From the NCBI GenBank assembly GCA_934643765.1, contig CAKUCT010000039.1:1-11701 (forward strand): 11,701 bases of DNA, given 5' to 3'. The position numbers and the translations under genes were made by a program. Positions 4,963 to 11,141 of this stretch are shown here, one piece after another; within the stretch, counting starts at the first letter, position 1; each line of letters begins with the position of its first letter. The stretch is from an uncultured Oscillospiraceae bacterium (GTDB lineage Bacteria > Bacillota > Clostridia > Oscillospirales > Oscillospiraceae). The notes under the pieces are model-generated. The model ran no database searches, was not told where the DNA came from, and saw nothing but the letters and a program-made list of their open reading frames with translations.

Positions 4963-6366
4963 ATGGAACAGTCCAATCAATTTCTCGGAACCAGACATAT
5001 TGGGGCGCTCATGCGCAGCTACGCGCTGCCGTGCGTGATTTCGCTGCTGGTGGGGGCGCTGTATAACATTGTCGATCAGATCTTTATCGCGAACGCCAGC
5101 TATCTCGGCTCTTACGGCAATGCAGCCAACACAGTCGTCTTTCCATTGACGGTCATTGCACTGGCCATCGCCGTGATGATCGGAGACGGCTGCTGCGCGT
5201 TTGTGTCGATCTGCCTTGGAAAAGGGGGGCGGGAACAGGCGGCAAAGAGCGTCGGCAACGCGGTGATTTTGTGCGTGGCGGCAAGCGCTGTGCTGACGGC
5301 AGTCTATCTGGTGTTTTCGGAAGCGATTCTTGCGATGTTCGGCGGCACGGTCAATGAAGAAACCTTCCGCCACAGTCAGGAATATTTCTTTTATATTACG
5401 CTGGGCGTTCCGGTCTATATGTTTGGACAGGCCATGAACCCGGTGATCCGCGCCGATGGAAGCCCCAAATTTGCAATGGTCTCAACACTGGCAGGCGCCG
5501 CGGCAAATATTATTCTGGACCCGATTTTTATCTTCTGCTTTCACTGGGGCATGATGGGCGCGGCCGTTGCGACCGTGATTGGACAGGCGTTGACGGCGGG
5601 CCTTGCCGTGTGGTATCTGTGCCATATGAAAACGGTGAAGCCCGCAAAGGCGGACTTCCGCCTGGACGGATGCGTCTGCGGCCAGACGCTGATGCTGGGC
5701 CTGACAAGCTTTTTGTCCCAGATATCTTTGGTTGCGGCCATGGCGGCGATCAACAACATGCTGCGCAAGTATGGCGCGATGGATGAAATTTTCGGTCAGG
5801 CGCAGTATGCGCAAATTCCGATGGCCGTGGTCGGCATTGTGATGAAGTTCTTCCAGATCGTCATCTCGATTGTCGTCGGCATGGCGGCGGGCTGCATCCC
5901 GATTGTGGGCTTCAATATGGGAGCCGGGCTCCGCGCGCGTGTCCGGGCGCTTTTTACAAGACTGCTTGTCTGCGAAGCGCTGGTGGGCTTCCTTGCGCTG
6001 ATGCTCGTTGAGATATTCCCGCAGCAGCTGATCGGAATTTTCGGCGCGGCCAATGAGAGCGCGTATTATATGGCCTTCGCCATCAAAGCCTTCCGGATCT
6101 ATCTTTGCATGACGGTGCTGGCCTGCGTGAACAAAGCATGCTTTATCTTCCTGCAGGCGATGGGAAAGGCCACCGCGTCCACGGCGCTTTCCATGCTCCG
6201 CGAGGTGGTGTTCGGCGTGGGCTTTGCGCTCCTGCTGCCAAAATTCTTTGGCCTGGACGGCGTGCTGTATTCCATGCCGGTGTCGGATGTGCTGACGTTT
6301 TTCGTATCGGCGGTTCTGATTGCCCAAACGTACCGGGAGCTGCGGGATGACGCGCAGCAGGCATAA
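4963..6366 (+). CDS. MATE-family multidrug/toxin exporter
   Basis: A 467-residue multidrug and toxic compound extrusion protein, a cation-coupled exporter in the cytoplasmic membrane with two pseudo-repeated bundles of six helices. Family hallmarks are NIVDQIFI (35-42, first bundle, with Asn35 and Asp38), the later segment RADGSPKFAM and NIILDPIFIF, and in the second half QIPMAVVGIVMK and GFNMGAG. It resembles the MepA/DinF-like group common in Firmicutes. The ATG at 4963 is preferred over an in-frame TTG at 4900 because that one starts inside the leader hairpin, and GAGAGG (about 4947-4952) lies upstream of the ATG. It is divergent from the importer operon and 101 bases ahead of the bile salt hydrolase, with no terminator between, so co-transcription is plausible. 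Its substrate is unknown; bile-acid or hydrolysis-product export is only a suggestion from context. Confidence 0.92.
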   Translation: MEQSNQFLGTRHIGALMRSYALPCVISLLVGALYNIVDQIFIANASYLGSYGNAANTVVFPLTVIALAIAVMIGDGCCAFVSICLGKGGREQAAKSVGNAVILCVAASAVLTAVYLVFSEAILAMFGGTVNEETFRHSQEYFFYITLGVPVYMFGQAMNPVIRADGSPKFAMVSTLAGAAANIILDPIFIFCFHWGMMGAAVATVIGQALTAGLAVWYLCHMKTVKPAKADFRLDGCVCGQTLMLGLTSFLSQISLVAAMAAINNMLRKYGAMDEIFGQAQYAQIPMAVVGIVMKFFQIVISIVVGMAAGCIPIVGFNMGAGLRARVRALFTRLLVCEALVGFLALMLVEIFPQQLIGIFGAANESAYYMAFAIKAFRIYLCMTVLACVNKACFIFLQAMGKATASTALSMLREVVFGVGFALLLPKFFGLDGVLYSMPVSDVLTFFVSAVLIAQTYRELRDDAQQA

Positions 6367-6452
6367 AAACGAATTGTTTACAATTCTGTGGTGGATTGCG
6401 GGCCGGGCTTTGTGGTATCCTACCGGATAAGAACAGGTTCCAAGAGCCAGGT

Positions 6453-6460
6453 AAGGAGGA
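6453..6460 (+). promoter_or_regulatory. Ribosome binding site that fixes the GTG start of the bile salt hydrolase
   Basis: AAGGAGGA lies seven bases before GTG at 6468. An upstream in-frame TTG at 6396 has no such site and would bury the catalytic cysteine. Confidence 0.85.
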
Positions 6461-6467
6461 AGGCCCT

Positions 6468-7454
6468 GTGTGTACGGCAGCAACCTATCAGACAAAAGAT
6501 TTCTATTTCGGGCGCAATCTGGACTATGAGTTCCCCTACGGCGAGGAAGTGTGCATCGTTCCGCGCAGCTTCCCGATCCCGCTGCGCCATCTGCCCGCGC
6601 TGGAGCGGCATTATGCCCTGATCGGCATGGCGCATGTGCAGGACGGCTATCCTTTGTTTTACGATGCGGTCAATGAGACGGGGCTTTGCATCGCGGGGCT
6701 GAACTTTGTCGGCAACGCGGCTTACGCGCAGATAGTCGAGGGAAAAACGAATGTTGCGCAGTATGAATTTATTCTCTGGCTGCTCGGCACTTGCTGCGAT
6801 CTTGCGCAGGCGCGCGAGGCGCTGCTAAGTGTCAACCTGGTCGGTACGCCGTTTTCAGACGCGCTGCCCGCGGCGCAGCTGCACTGGCTGATTGCGGACA
6901 AAACGGGCTGCATCGTGCTCGAATCGATGGCGGACGGGCTGCATGTCTATGAAAATCCTGTGGGCGTGCTGACCAACAATCCGCCGTTCCCGGCGCAGCT
7001 GTTTGCGCTCAATAACTTTGCGCAGCTGTCTGCAAAGCCGCCGGTCAACCGCTTTGCCAGCGGCCTTCCGCTGCAGGAATACTCCAGGGGCATGGGCGCA
7101 ATCGGTCTGCCCGGCGATCTTTCCTCGCAGTCGCGCTTTGTCCGCGCGGCTTTCACAAAGCTGAACGCGAAATCGGGCGACGGTGAGGACGAGAGCGTCA
7201 GCCAGTTTTTCCACATTCTGACCTCTGTTGAGCAGCAGCGCGGCTGCTGTGAGCTGCAAAACGGCAAGTTTGAGATCACCTTGTACTCCAGCTGCTGCAA
7301 TGCGGACAAGGGCATCTATTACTATACGACCTATGAAAACCGGCAGATCACGGCCGTATCGCTGCGCGCAGAGCATCTGGACGGTCAGGGACTCGTGCGC
7401 TTTCCGCTCGCGCAAAAACAGAATATCTGCTACCTCAACGGGGGCGCTATGTAA
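6468..7454 (+). CDS. bsh: Bile salt hydrolase (choloylglycine hydrolase, EC 3.5.1.24 family)
   Basis: An N-terminal-nucleophile hydrolase of the choloylglycine hydrolase/penicillin V acylase family, which cleaves the amide between a bile acid and glycine or taurine. The GTG start gives MCTAATYQTK, so removal of Met exposes the nucleophile Cys2; AAGGAGGA is seven bases upstream. Total length is 328 residues against about 329 for the Clostridium perfringens enzyme. By motif alignment to that enzyme, Arg16 and Asp19 (FGRNLDYEF), Asn79 (AGLNF), Asn170 (GVLTNNP) and Arg223 (SQSRFVRAAF) occupy the catalytic and binding positions. Asn79 is the residue typical of bile salt hydrolases where penicillin V acylases have Tyr. 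The loop YSRGMG (205-210) resembles that of lactobacillus-type enzymes. No signal peptide, so it is cytoplasmic. It follows the MATE exporter and converges on a regulator gene. Taurine versus glycine preference is not settled by sequence. Confidence 0.93.
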   Translation: MCTAATYQTKDFYFGRNLDYEFPYGEEVCIVPRSFPIPLRHLPALERHYALIGMAHVQDGYPLFYDAVNETGLCIAGLNFVGNAAYAQIVEGKTNVAQYEFILWLLGTCCDLAQAREALLSVNLVGTPFSDALPAAQLHWLIADKTGCIVLESMADGLHVYENPVGVLTNNPPFPAQLFALNNFAQLSAKPPVNRFASGLPLQEYSRGMGAIGLPGDLSSQSRFVRAAFTKLNAKSGDGEDESVSQFFHILTSVEQQRGCCELQNGKFEITLYSSCCNADKGIYYYTTYENRQITAVSLRAEHLDGQGLVRFPLAQKQNICYLNGGAM

Positions 7455-7502
7455 AAAAATAGCCGGCGGCACGTGTCATCGTGCCGCCGGCTAAAGTTCT
7501 TT
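7453..7502. terminator. Bidirectional terminator between bsh and the GntR gene
   Basis: TAGCCGGCGGCAC (7460-7472) pairs perfectly with GTGCCGCCGGCTA (7481-7493) around an 8-base loop. Leftward, the stem runs into seven T (complement of 7453-7459), an excellent terminator for the regulator gene. Rightward it is followed by AAGTTCTTTT, weaker but sufficient for bsh, whose stop codon touches the A run. Confidence 0.88.
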
Positions 7503-7520
7503 TCAAACAGCACTGTTTGA
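7503..7520. repeat. Perfect 8-bp inverted repeat in the 3' region of the GntR gene
   Basis: TCAAACAG-CA-CTGTTTGA lies three bases past the regulator's stop codon and just before the terminator stem. The two-base gap suits a protein-binding palindrome better than an RNA hairpin. It could equally be an auxiliary 3' hairpin of the transcript. Confidence 0.4.
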
Positions 7521-7523
7521 GAC

Positions 7524-8228
7524 TCAGCCGAGCGGGGAAGCCTGCGCATCGAGCAGCTGGCGCTTCTGCATGTCGGCCGCGTAGTTGAGCATGCTGGTCT
7601 TTTCCATTGTGTGGTTCAGATGGTCGTACATATGCTGCCGGGCAAGATCAGAGTTTCTTGCCTCAATGGCAGCGACGATTTTCAGGTGCGCGGCGCAGCC
7701 GTCAGAACCGAGCACGGCCACATTCTGCGTCATCATCGCGCGGAAATAGGGCTTGAGCGTCTGAAAAATTGCGGAGATGGCAAGATTCTGCGTCGCCTGC
7801 GCAAGCAGCAGATGAAACTGCTCGTCGGCCTCGGCGATTTCGTCTTCCTGTTCGGCCCGTTGCATCTGAAACGACAGCTCGCGCAGCCGCTTGACCGTCT
7901 CCCGGTCGGCCCGCTGGGCCGCAAGGCCGGCGCTTTCCGTCTCCAGAATGCGGCGCAGCTCAAAAAAGTCGGTCCGGCTGATATACTGGCCCTGGAACAG
8001 GTGCGCGGCGCCGTCTGCCGGCAGTTCGAGCACAAAAGAGCCTTTGCCCTGGAAGGTCTGCACGAGACCCTGCGCCGCGAGCATGCCGATTGCGCTGCGC
8101 ACAGACAGGCGGCTGGCCTCATATTCCCGGCAAAGCTCCGCTTCGGAGGGAAGCTTCTGCCCGGGCCGTAGGGAACCGTCTAAAATCTTCAGTTTGATCT
8201 GACGCGCAATGGCTTCGTACTTGTTCAT
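7524..8228 (-). CDS. GntR-family transcriptional regulator, FadR/FCD subfamily
   Basis: A 234-residue DNA-binding regulator. The N-terminal winged helix-turn-helix (about 1-68) carries the GntR signature: GSLRPGQKLPSEAELCREYEA, then SRLSVRSAIGMLAAQGLV and the wing GKGSFV (61-66). The C-terminal all-helical FCD ligand domain (about 90-210) keeps the metal/ligand residues Asp135 and His139 (ADEQFH), His181 (AAHLKIVAAIEARN) and His203 (YDHL). Such domains usually bind a carboxylate or sugar-acid metabolite. The ATG has only a weak site (AAGGGCGG, 8234-8241). The gene is divergent from the isomerase/dehydrogenase/transketolase operon, with TTGTAAT-type sites at both promoters, so it most likely regulates that operon and itself. 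Whether it represses or activates is not known; sites over both start points favour repression. Confidence 0.93.
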   Translation of the reverse strand: MNKYEAIARQIKLKILDGSLRPGQKLPSEAELCREYEASRLSVRSAIGMLAAQGLVQTFQGKGSFVLELPADGAAHLFQGQYISRTDFFELRRILETESAGLAAQRADRETVKRLRELSFQMQRAEQEDEIAEADEQFHLLLAQATQNLAISAIFQTLKPYFRAMMTQNVAVLGSDGCAAHLKIVAAIEARNSDLARQHMYDHLNHTMEKTSMLNYAADMQKRQLLDAQASPLG

Positions 8229-8242
8229 AACAACCGCCCTTA

Positions 8243-8255
8243 CTTATATTACAAG
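8243..8255. promoter_or_regulatory. Candidate GntR operator at the regulator's own start site
   Basis: CTTATATTACAAG (minus strand CTTGTAATATAAG) is a near-palindrome of 13 bases, with outer CTT/AAG and TA/TA matches. It covers the expected transcription start of the GntR gene and shares TTGTAAT with the site at 8354-8369 in the divergent operon. FCD-type GntR proteins commonly bind TTGT-n-ACAA-like sites. Confidence 0.5.
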
Positions 8256-8258
8256 CTT

Positions 8259-8287
8259 ATTTTATGCCAGCCGGACGGATTTGTCAA
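8259..8287 (-). promoter_or_regulatory. Sigma-A promoter of the GntR gene
   Basis: On the minus strand, TTGACA (8282-8287) and TAAAAT (8259-8264) are 17 bases apart. The start would fall near 8252, inside the candidate operator 8243-8255. Confidence 0.75.
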
Positions 8288-8315
8288 TAACCTCATAAAA
8301 AAATAAAAAAAGCAT

Positions 8316-8344
8316 TTGACAGTTGGCTAAAAAGCGGATATGAT
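8316..8344 (+). promoter_or_regulatory. Strong sigma-A promoter of the isomerase/dehydrogenase/transketolase operon
   Basis: TTGACA (8316-8321) and TATGAT (8339-8344) are 17 bases apart, with an A-rich tract (8297-8311) just upstream that could act as an UP element. The start would be near 8351, leaving a leader of about 50 bases that contains the candidate operator. The strength fits the biased codon use of the operon. Confidence 0.85.
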
Positions 8345-8353
8345 AAAGGCGAG

Positions 8354-8369
8354 TTGTAATGTATCACAA
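8354..8369. promoter_or_regulatory. Candidate GntR operator at the catabolic operon's start site
   Basis: TTGTAATGTATCACAA is an imperfect palindrome: 12 of 16 positions match its own complement and the other four differ only by transitions (TTGTRATRYATYACAA). It lies about 3-18 bases past the expected start of transcription, where a bound repressor would block RNA polymerase. Confidence 0.5.
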
Positions 8370-8400
8370 AACTTATATGATATGTTATAGGAGGAACATT

Positions 8401-9291
8401 ATGAAAGAGTCTATTCACAAGTATTTTAAGGTTGGCACCATTCAGTGGATGAGCTACCCGAAGTCCGCCCCGATGGATTCGCTGCTGGCAATCTGCCGCG
8501 ACGATTACTTTGACGCCATCGAGCTCAAGGGCTACGGCGCTGACAACGAGAAGGCCAAGGCCATTCTCGACCAGAGCCATCTGAAGGTCTGCTACGGCGC
8601 ACAGCCGCGTCTGCTCGGCCCGAAGCTCAACCCGAACGCCATTGACGAAGAAGAGCGCAAGAAGGCAGAAGCAACCCTGATCGAAGCTGTTGACGAGGCA
8701 GAGTACTTCGGCGCAAAGGGCATCGCATTCCTGGCCGGCAAGTGGAACGAGGAGACCAAGGATCAGGCTTACGCCCAGCTGCTCAAGACCACCCGCAACG
8801 TCTGCGACTACGCTGCCAAGAAGAACATGAACGTAGAGCTGGAAGTCTTCGACTTCGACATGGATAAGGCTGCTCTGATCGGCCCGGCTCCCTACGCTGC
8901 AAAGTTCGCCGCCGATATGCGCACGACGCATCACAACTTCGGCCTGCTGGTGGACCTCAGCCACTTCCCGACCACCTATGAGACCAGCAAGTTCGTTGTC
9001 CGTACGCTCCGCCCCTACATCACGCACTTCCATTTCGGCAACGCGGTTGTCAAGCCCGGCTGCGACGGCTACGGCGATCTGCATCCGCGCTTCGGCTATC
9101 CGAACAGCGCCAACGATACCATGGAACTGGTCGACTACCTGCGCGTTCTGAAGGAAGAGGGCTTCTTCAACGCCGAAGATCCCTATGTCCTGTCCATGGA
9201 AGTCACCCTTCGTCCGGGCGAGGATGAGGGCATTGTCCTGGCCAACACCAAGAGAGTCCTGAACCGCGCATGGGCGCTGCTGGAAGATTGA
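8401..9291 (+). CDS. Sugar (phosphate) isomerase/epimerase, TIM-barrel AP-endonuclease-2 family
   Basis: A 296-residue (beta/alpha)8 protein of the xylose-isomerase-like/AP endonuclease 2 superfamily, which includes sugar and hydroxypyruvate isomerases and keto-sugar epimerases. The ATG at 8401 has AGGAGG (8389-8394) six bases upstream; an ATG at 8359 would start inside the operator. Barrel strands and likely metal ligands are visible: YFDAIELKGYG (36-46), KGIAFLAGKW (106-115), VELEVFDFD (145-153, Glu146 or Glu148), GLLVDLSHFP (181-190, Asp185), ITHFHFGN (207-214, His211) and LSMEVTLRPGED (264-275, Glu267). This Glu/Asp/His/Glu set is the usual divalent-metal site. It is first in the operon, followed after 36 bases by the dehydrogenase. 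The substrate is unassigned; a hydroxypyruvate-isomerase-like or apiose-isomerase-like role are possibilities from context. Confidence 0.85.
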   Translation: MKESIHKYFKVGTIQWMSYPKSAPMDSLLAICRDDYFDAIELKGYGADNEKAKAILDQSHLKVCYGAQPRLLGPKLNPNAIDEEERKKAEATLIEAVDEAEYFGAKGIAFLAGKWNEETKDQAYAQLLKTTRNVCDYAAKKNMNVELEVFDFDMDKAALIGPAPYAAKFAADMRTTHHNFGLLVDLSHFPTTYETSKFVVRTLRPYITHFHFGNAVVKPGCDGYGDLHPRFGYPNSANDTMELVDYLRVLKEEGFFNAEDPYVLSMEVTLRPGEDEGIVLANTKRVLNRAWALLED

Positions 9292-9327
9292 TTTGAATTT
9301 GTGAATTCTGTTTGGAGGTAATATTCT

Positions 9328-10293
9328 ATGAAAATCGTTGTTCTTGATGGTTATACTGAAAACCCCGGCGATCTGAGCTGGGCCGGTCTGGAAGCTCTGG
9401 GCGAAGTTACGGTCTATGACCGCACGTCCTATGTGGAAGCTCCGATCATTGCCGAGCGCATCGGCGACGCTGAGATCGTTGTTATGAACAAGACCCCGAT
9501 CTCCAAGGCTACCATCGACGCTTGCCCCAACATCAAGCTGATCGCGGTTCTCGCTACCGGCTACAACGTTGTTGATTACAACTACGCCAAGGAAAAGGGT
9601 ATCCCCGTTGTCAACGTCCCGACCTACGGTACCGCTTCCGTCAGCCAGTATTCCATCGCTCTGCTGCTGGAAATCTGCCATCACATCGGCCATCACAGCG
9701 AGTCTGTCCATGCCGGCAACTGGGCTTCCAACAAGGATTGGTGCTACTGGGATTATCCGCTGATCGAGCTGGAAGGCAAGACCATCGGTATCATCGGCTT
9801 TGGCCGCATCGGCCAGGCAGAAGGCCGTGTCGCAAAGGCTCTTGGCATGAACGTTCTGGCGTATGACCTGCATTCGAACGATTCCGGCAAGGCGATCGCA
9901 GAATATGTTGACCTCGACACCCTGTTTGCAAAGGCCGACGTCATCACCCTGCACTGCAACCTGACCCCGGAGAACACCGGCATGATCAACAAGGCTTCCA
10001 TCGCCAAGATGAAAGACGGCGTCATCCTTATCAACAATGCCCGTGGCCAGCTGATCGATGAGCAGGACGTCGCTGACGCTCTGAACTCTGGCAAGATCGC
10101 AGCTGCCGGTCTGGACGTTGTCTACACCGAGCCCATCAAGGCCGACAACCCCCTGCTCAAGGCCAAGAACTGCATCATCACGCCGCACATCTCCTGGGCA
10201 CCCAAGGAGAGCCGTCAGAGAATCATGGACATCACCGTTGACAACGTCAAGGCATTCCTTGCCGGCGAGCCCAAGAATGTCGTCAACAAGTGA
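9328..10293 (+). CDS. D-2-hydroxyacid dehydrogenase (glycerate dehydrogenase/hydroxypyruvate reductase-like)
   Basis: A 321-residue NAD(H)-dependent D-isomer-specific 2-hydroxyacid dehydrogenase, reducing a 2-keto acid such as hydroxypyruvate or glyoxylate. The Rossmann motif GFGRIG (157-162) lies between two catalytic-domain halves. Asp180 at the end of the next strand (VLAYD) favours NAD over NADP. The catalytic set is complete: Arg239 (NNARGQLID), Glu268 (GLDVVYTEPI) and His287 (TPHISWAP). ATGYNVVD (77-84) is the substrate-side loop usual in hydroxypyruvate reductases. The ATG has GGAGG (9314-9318) nine bases upstream. The gene is second in a tight operon, 14 bases before the transketolase subunit. 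Hydroxypyruvate reductase is the best guess by overall pattern, but phosphoglycerate-type or other keto-acid specificity cannot be excluded. Confidence 0.9.
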   Translation: MKIVVLDGYTENPGDLSWAGLEALGEVTVYDRTSYVEAPIIAERIGDAEIVVMNKTPISKATIDACPNIKLIAVLATGYNVVDYNYAKEKGIPVVNVPTYGTASVSQYSIALLLEICHHIGHHSESVHAGNWASNKDWCYWDYPLIELEGKTIGIIGFGRIGQAEGRVAKALGMNVLAYDLHSNDSGKAIAEYVDLDTLFAKADVITLHCNLTPENTGMINKASIAKMKDGVILINNARGQLIDEQDVADALNSGKIAAAGLDVVYTEPIKADNPLLKAKNCIITPHISWAPKESRQRIMDITVDNVKAFLAGEPKNVVNK

Positions 10294-10307
10294 GATTGGA
10301 GGACACT

Positions 10308-11141
10308 ATGAAAATGACTGCTGCTGAAGTTGCACAGCTCGATGCGCTTTGCAAAAAGTTCCGCATCGACCTGCTGACAGTTCTGCATGAAAAGCAGACG
10401 GGCCATCCCGGCGGATCGCTGTCTGTCTGCGAAATTCTGACCACCCTTTACTTCAAAGAAATGAACGTCCGTCCGGAAGATCCCAAATGGCAGGATCGTG
10501 ACCGCCTGGTTCTGTGCAAGGGCCATGCCGCTCCGATGCTCTACCGTGTGCTGGCCGAAAAAGGCTTCTTCCCCGTTGAAGAAATGCACACCCTGAGAGA
10601 TTTCGAGACCAGACTGCAGGGCCATCCCTGCGCACGCGAAACCCCGGGCGTTGACGCAACGTCTGGCCCGCTTGGCATCGGCCTGTCCGCTGCCATCGGC
10701 ATGGCAATCGGCCTGCGCATGGACAACAGCCCCGCCCGTGTCTACGCCATCCTCGGCGACGGCGAGATCGAAGAAGGCACCGTTTGGGAAGCCTGCATGT
10801 CCGCAAGCAAGTTCAAGGTTGACAACCTCTGCGCCATCCTCGACTGGAACGGCGTTCAGCTCGACGGCACGAACAACGAGATCATGCCGCTCGGCGATGT
10901 TGCTGCAAAGTTCCGCGCATTCGGCTGGAACGTTCTCGAGTGCAACGGCCACAAGGTCGACGAACTCTACGAGGCTCTGGAGCAGGCCAAGACCGTCAAG
11001 GGTCAGCCCACGATCATCCTGGCGCACACCGTCAAGGGCAAGGGCGTTTCCTTCATGGAAGGCAAGAACAGCTGGCATGGCAAGGCTGTTGACGATGAAA
11101 GCTTCGCGCAGGCGATGAAAGAGCTGGGAGGTGCGCAGTAA
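10308..11141 (+). CDS. Transketolase, N-terminal (thiamine diphosphate-binding) subunit
   Basis: A 277-residue protein matching the first third of a full-length transketolase, as in the two-gene transketolases of many bacteria and archaea. Thiamine-diphosphate features are present: TGHPGGSLS (31-39, His33), KGHAAP (71-76, His73), GHP (105-107) and the metal motif GDGEIEEG (150-157) with Asn181 (DWN). The C-terminal HTVKGKGVSFME (240-251) is also typical. The ATG at 10308 has GGAGGA (10298-10303) upstream; an in-frame GTG at 10290 overlapping the dehydrogenase stop lacks a site. Its stop overlaps the start of the second subunit (TAATG), so the two should be translated together and form one enzyme. 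Its place between hydroxyacid dehydrogenase and partner suggests a dedicated catabolic transketolase, not necessarily the pentose-phosphate housekeeping one. Confidence 0.93.
   Translation: MKMTAAEVAQLDALCKKFRIDLLTVLHEKQTGHPGGSLSVCEILTTLYFKEMNVRPEDPKWQDRDRLVLCKGHAAPMLYRVLAEKGFFPVEEMHTLRDFETRLQGHPCARETPGVDATSGPLGIGLSAAIGMAIGLRMDNSPARVYAILGDGEIEEGTVWEACMSASKFKVDNLCAILDWNGVQLDGTNNEIMPLGDVAAKFRAFGWNVLECNGHKVDELYEALEQAKTVKGQPTIILAHTVKGKGVSFMEGKNSWHGKAVDDESFAQAMKELGGAQ

Noticed and set aside
5482..6495. A 337-codon minus-strand frame opposite the MATE gene
   Set aside because: His/Arg-rich shadow of a membrane protein; no recognisable domain.
8293..10188. A 631-codon open frame on the minus strand opposite the isomerase and dehydrogenase genes
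   Set aside because: It is antisense to two well-supported enzymes with intact active sites and ribosome sites, its translation has low-complexity Val/Asp/Gly-rich sequence and no family motif, and long antisense frames are expected from the strong codon bias there.
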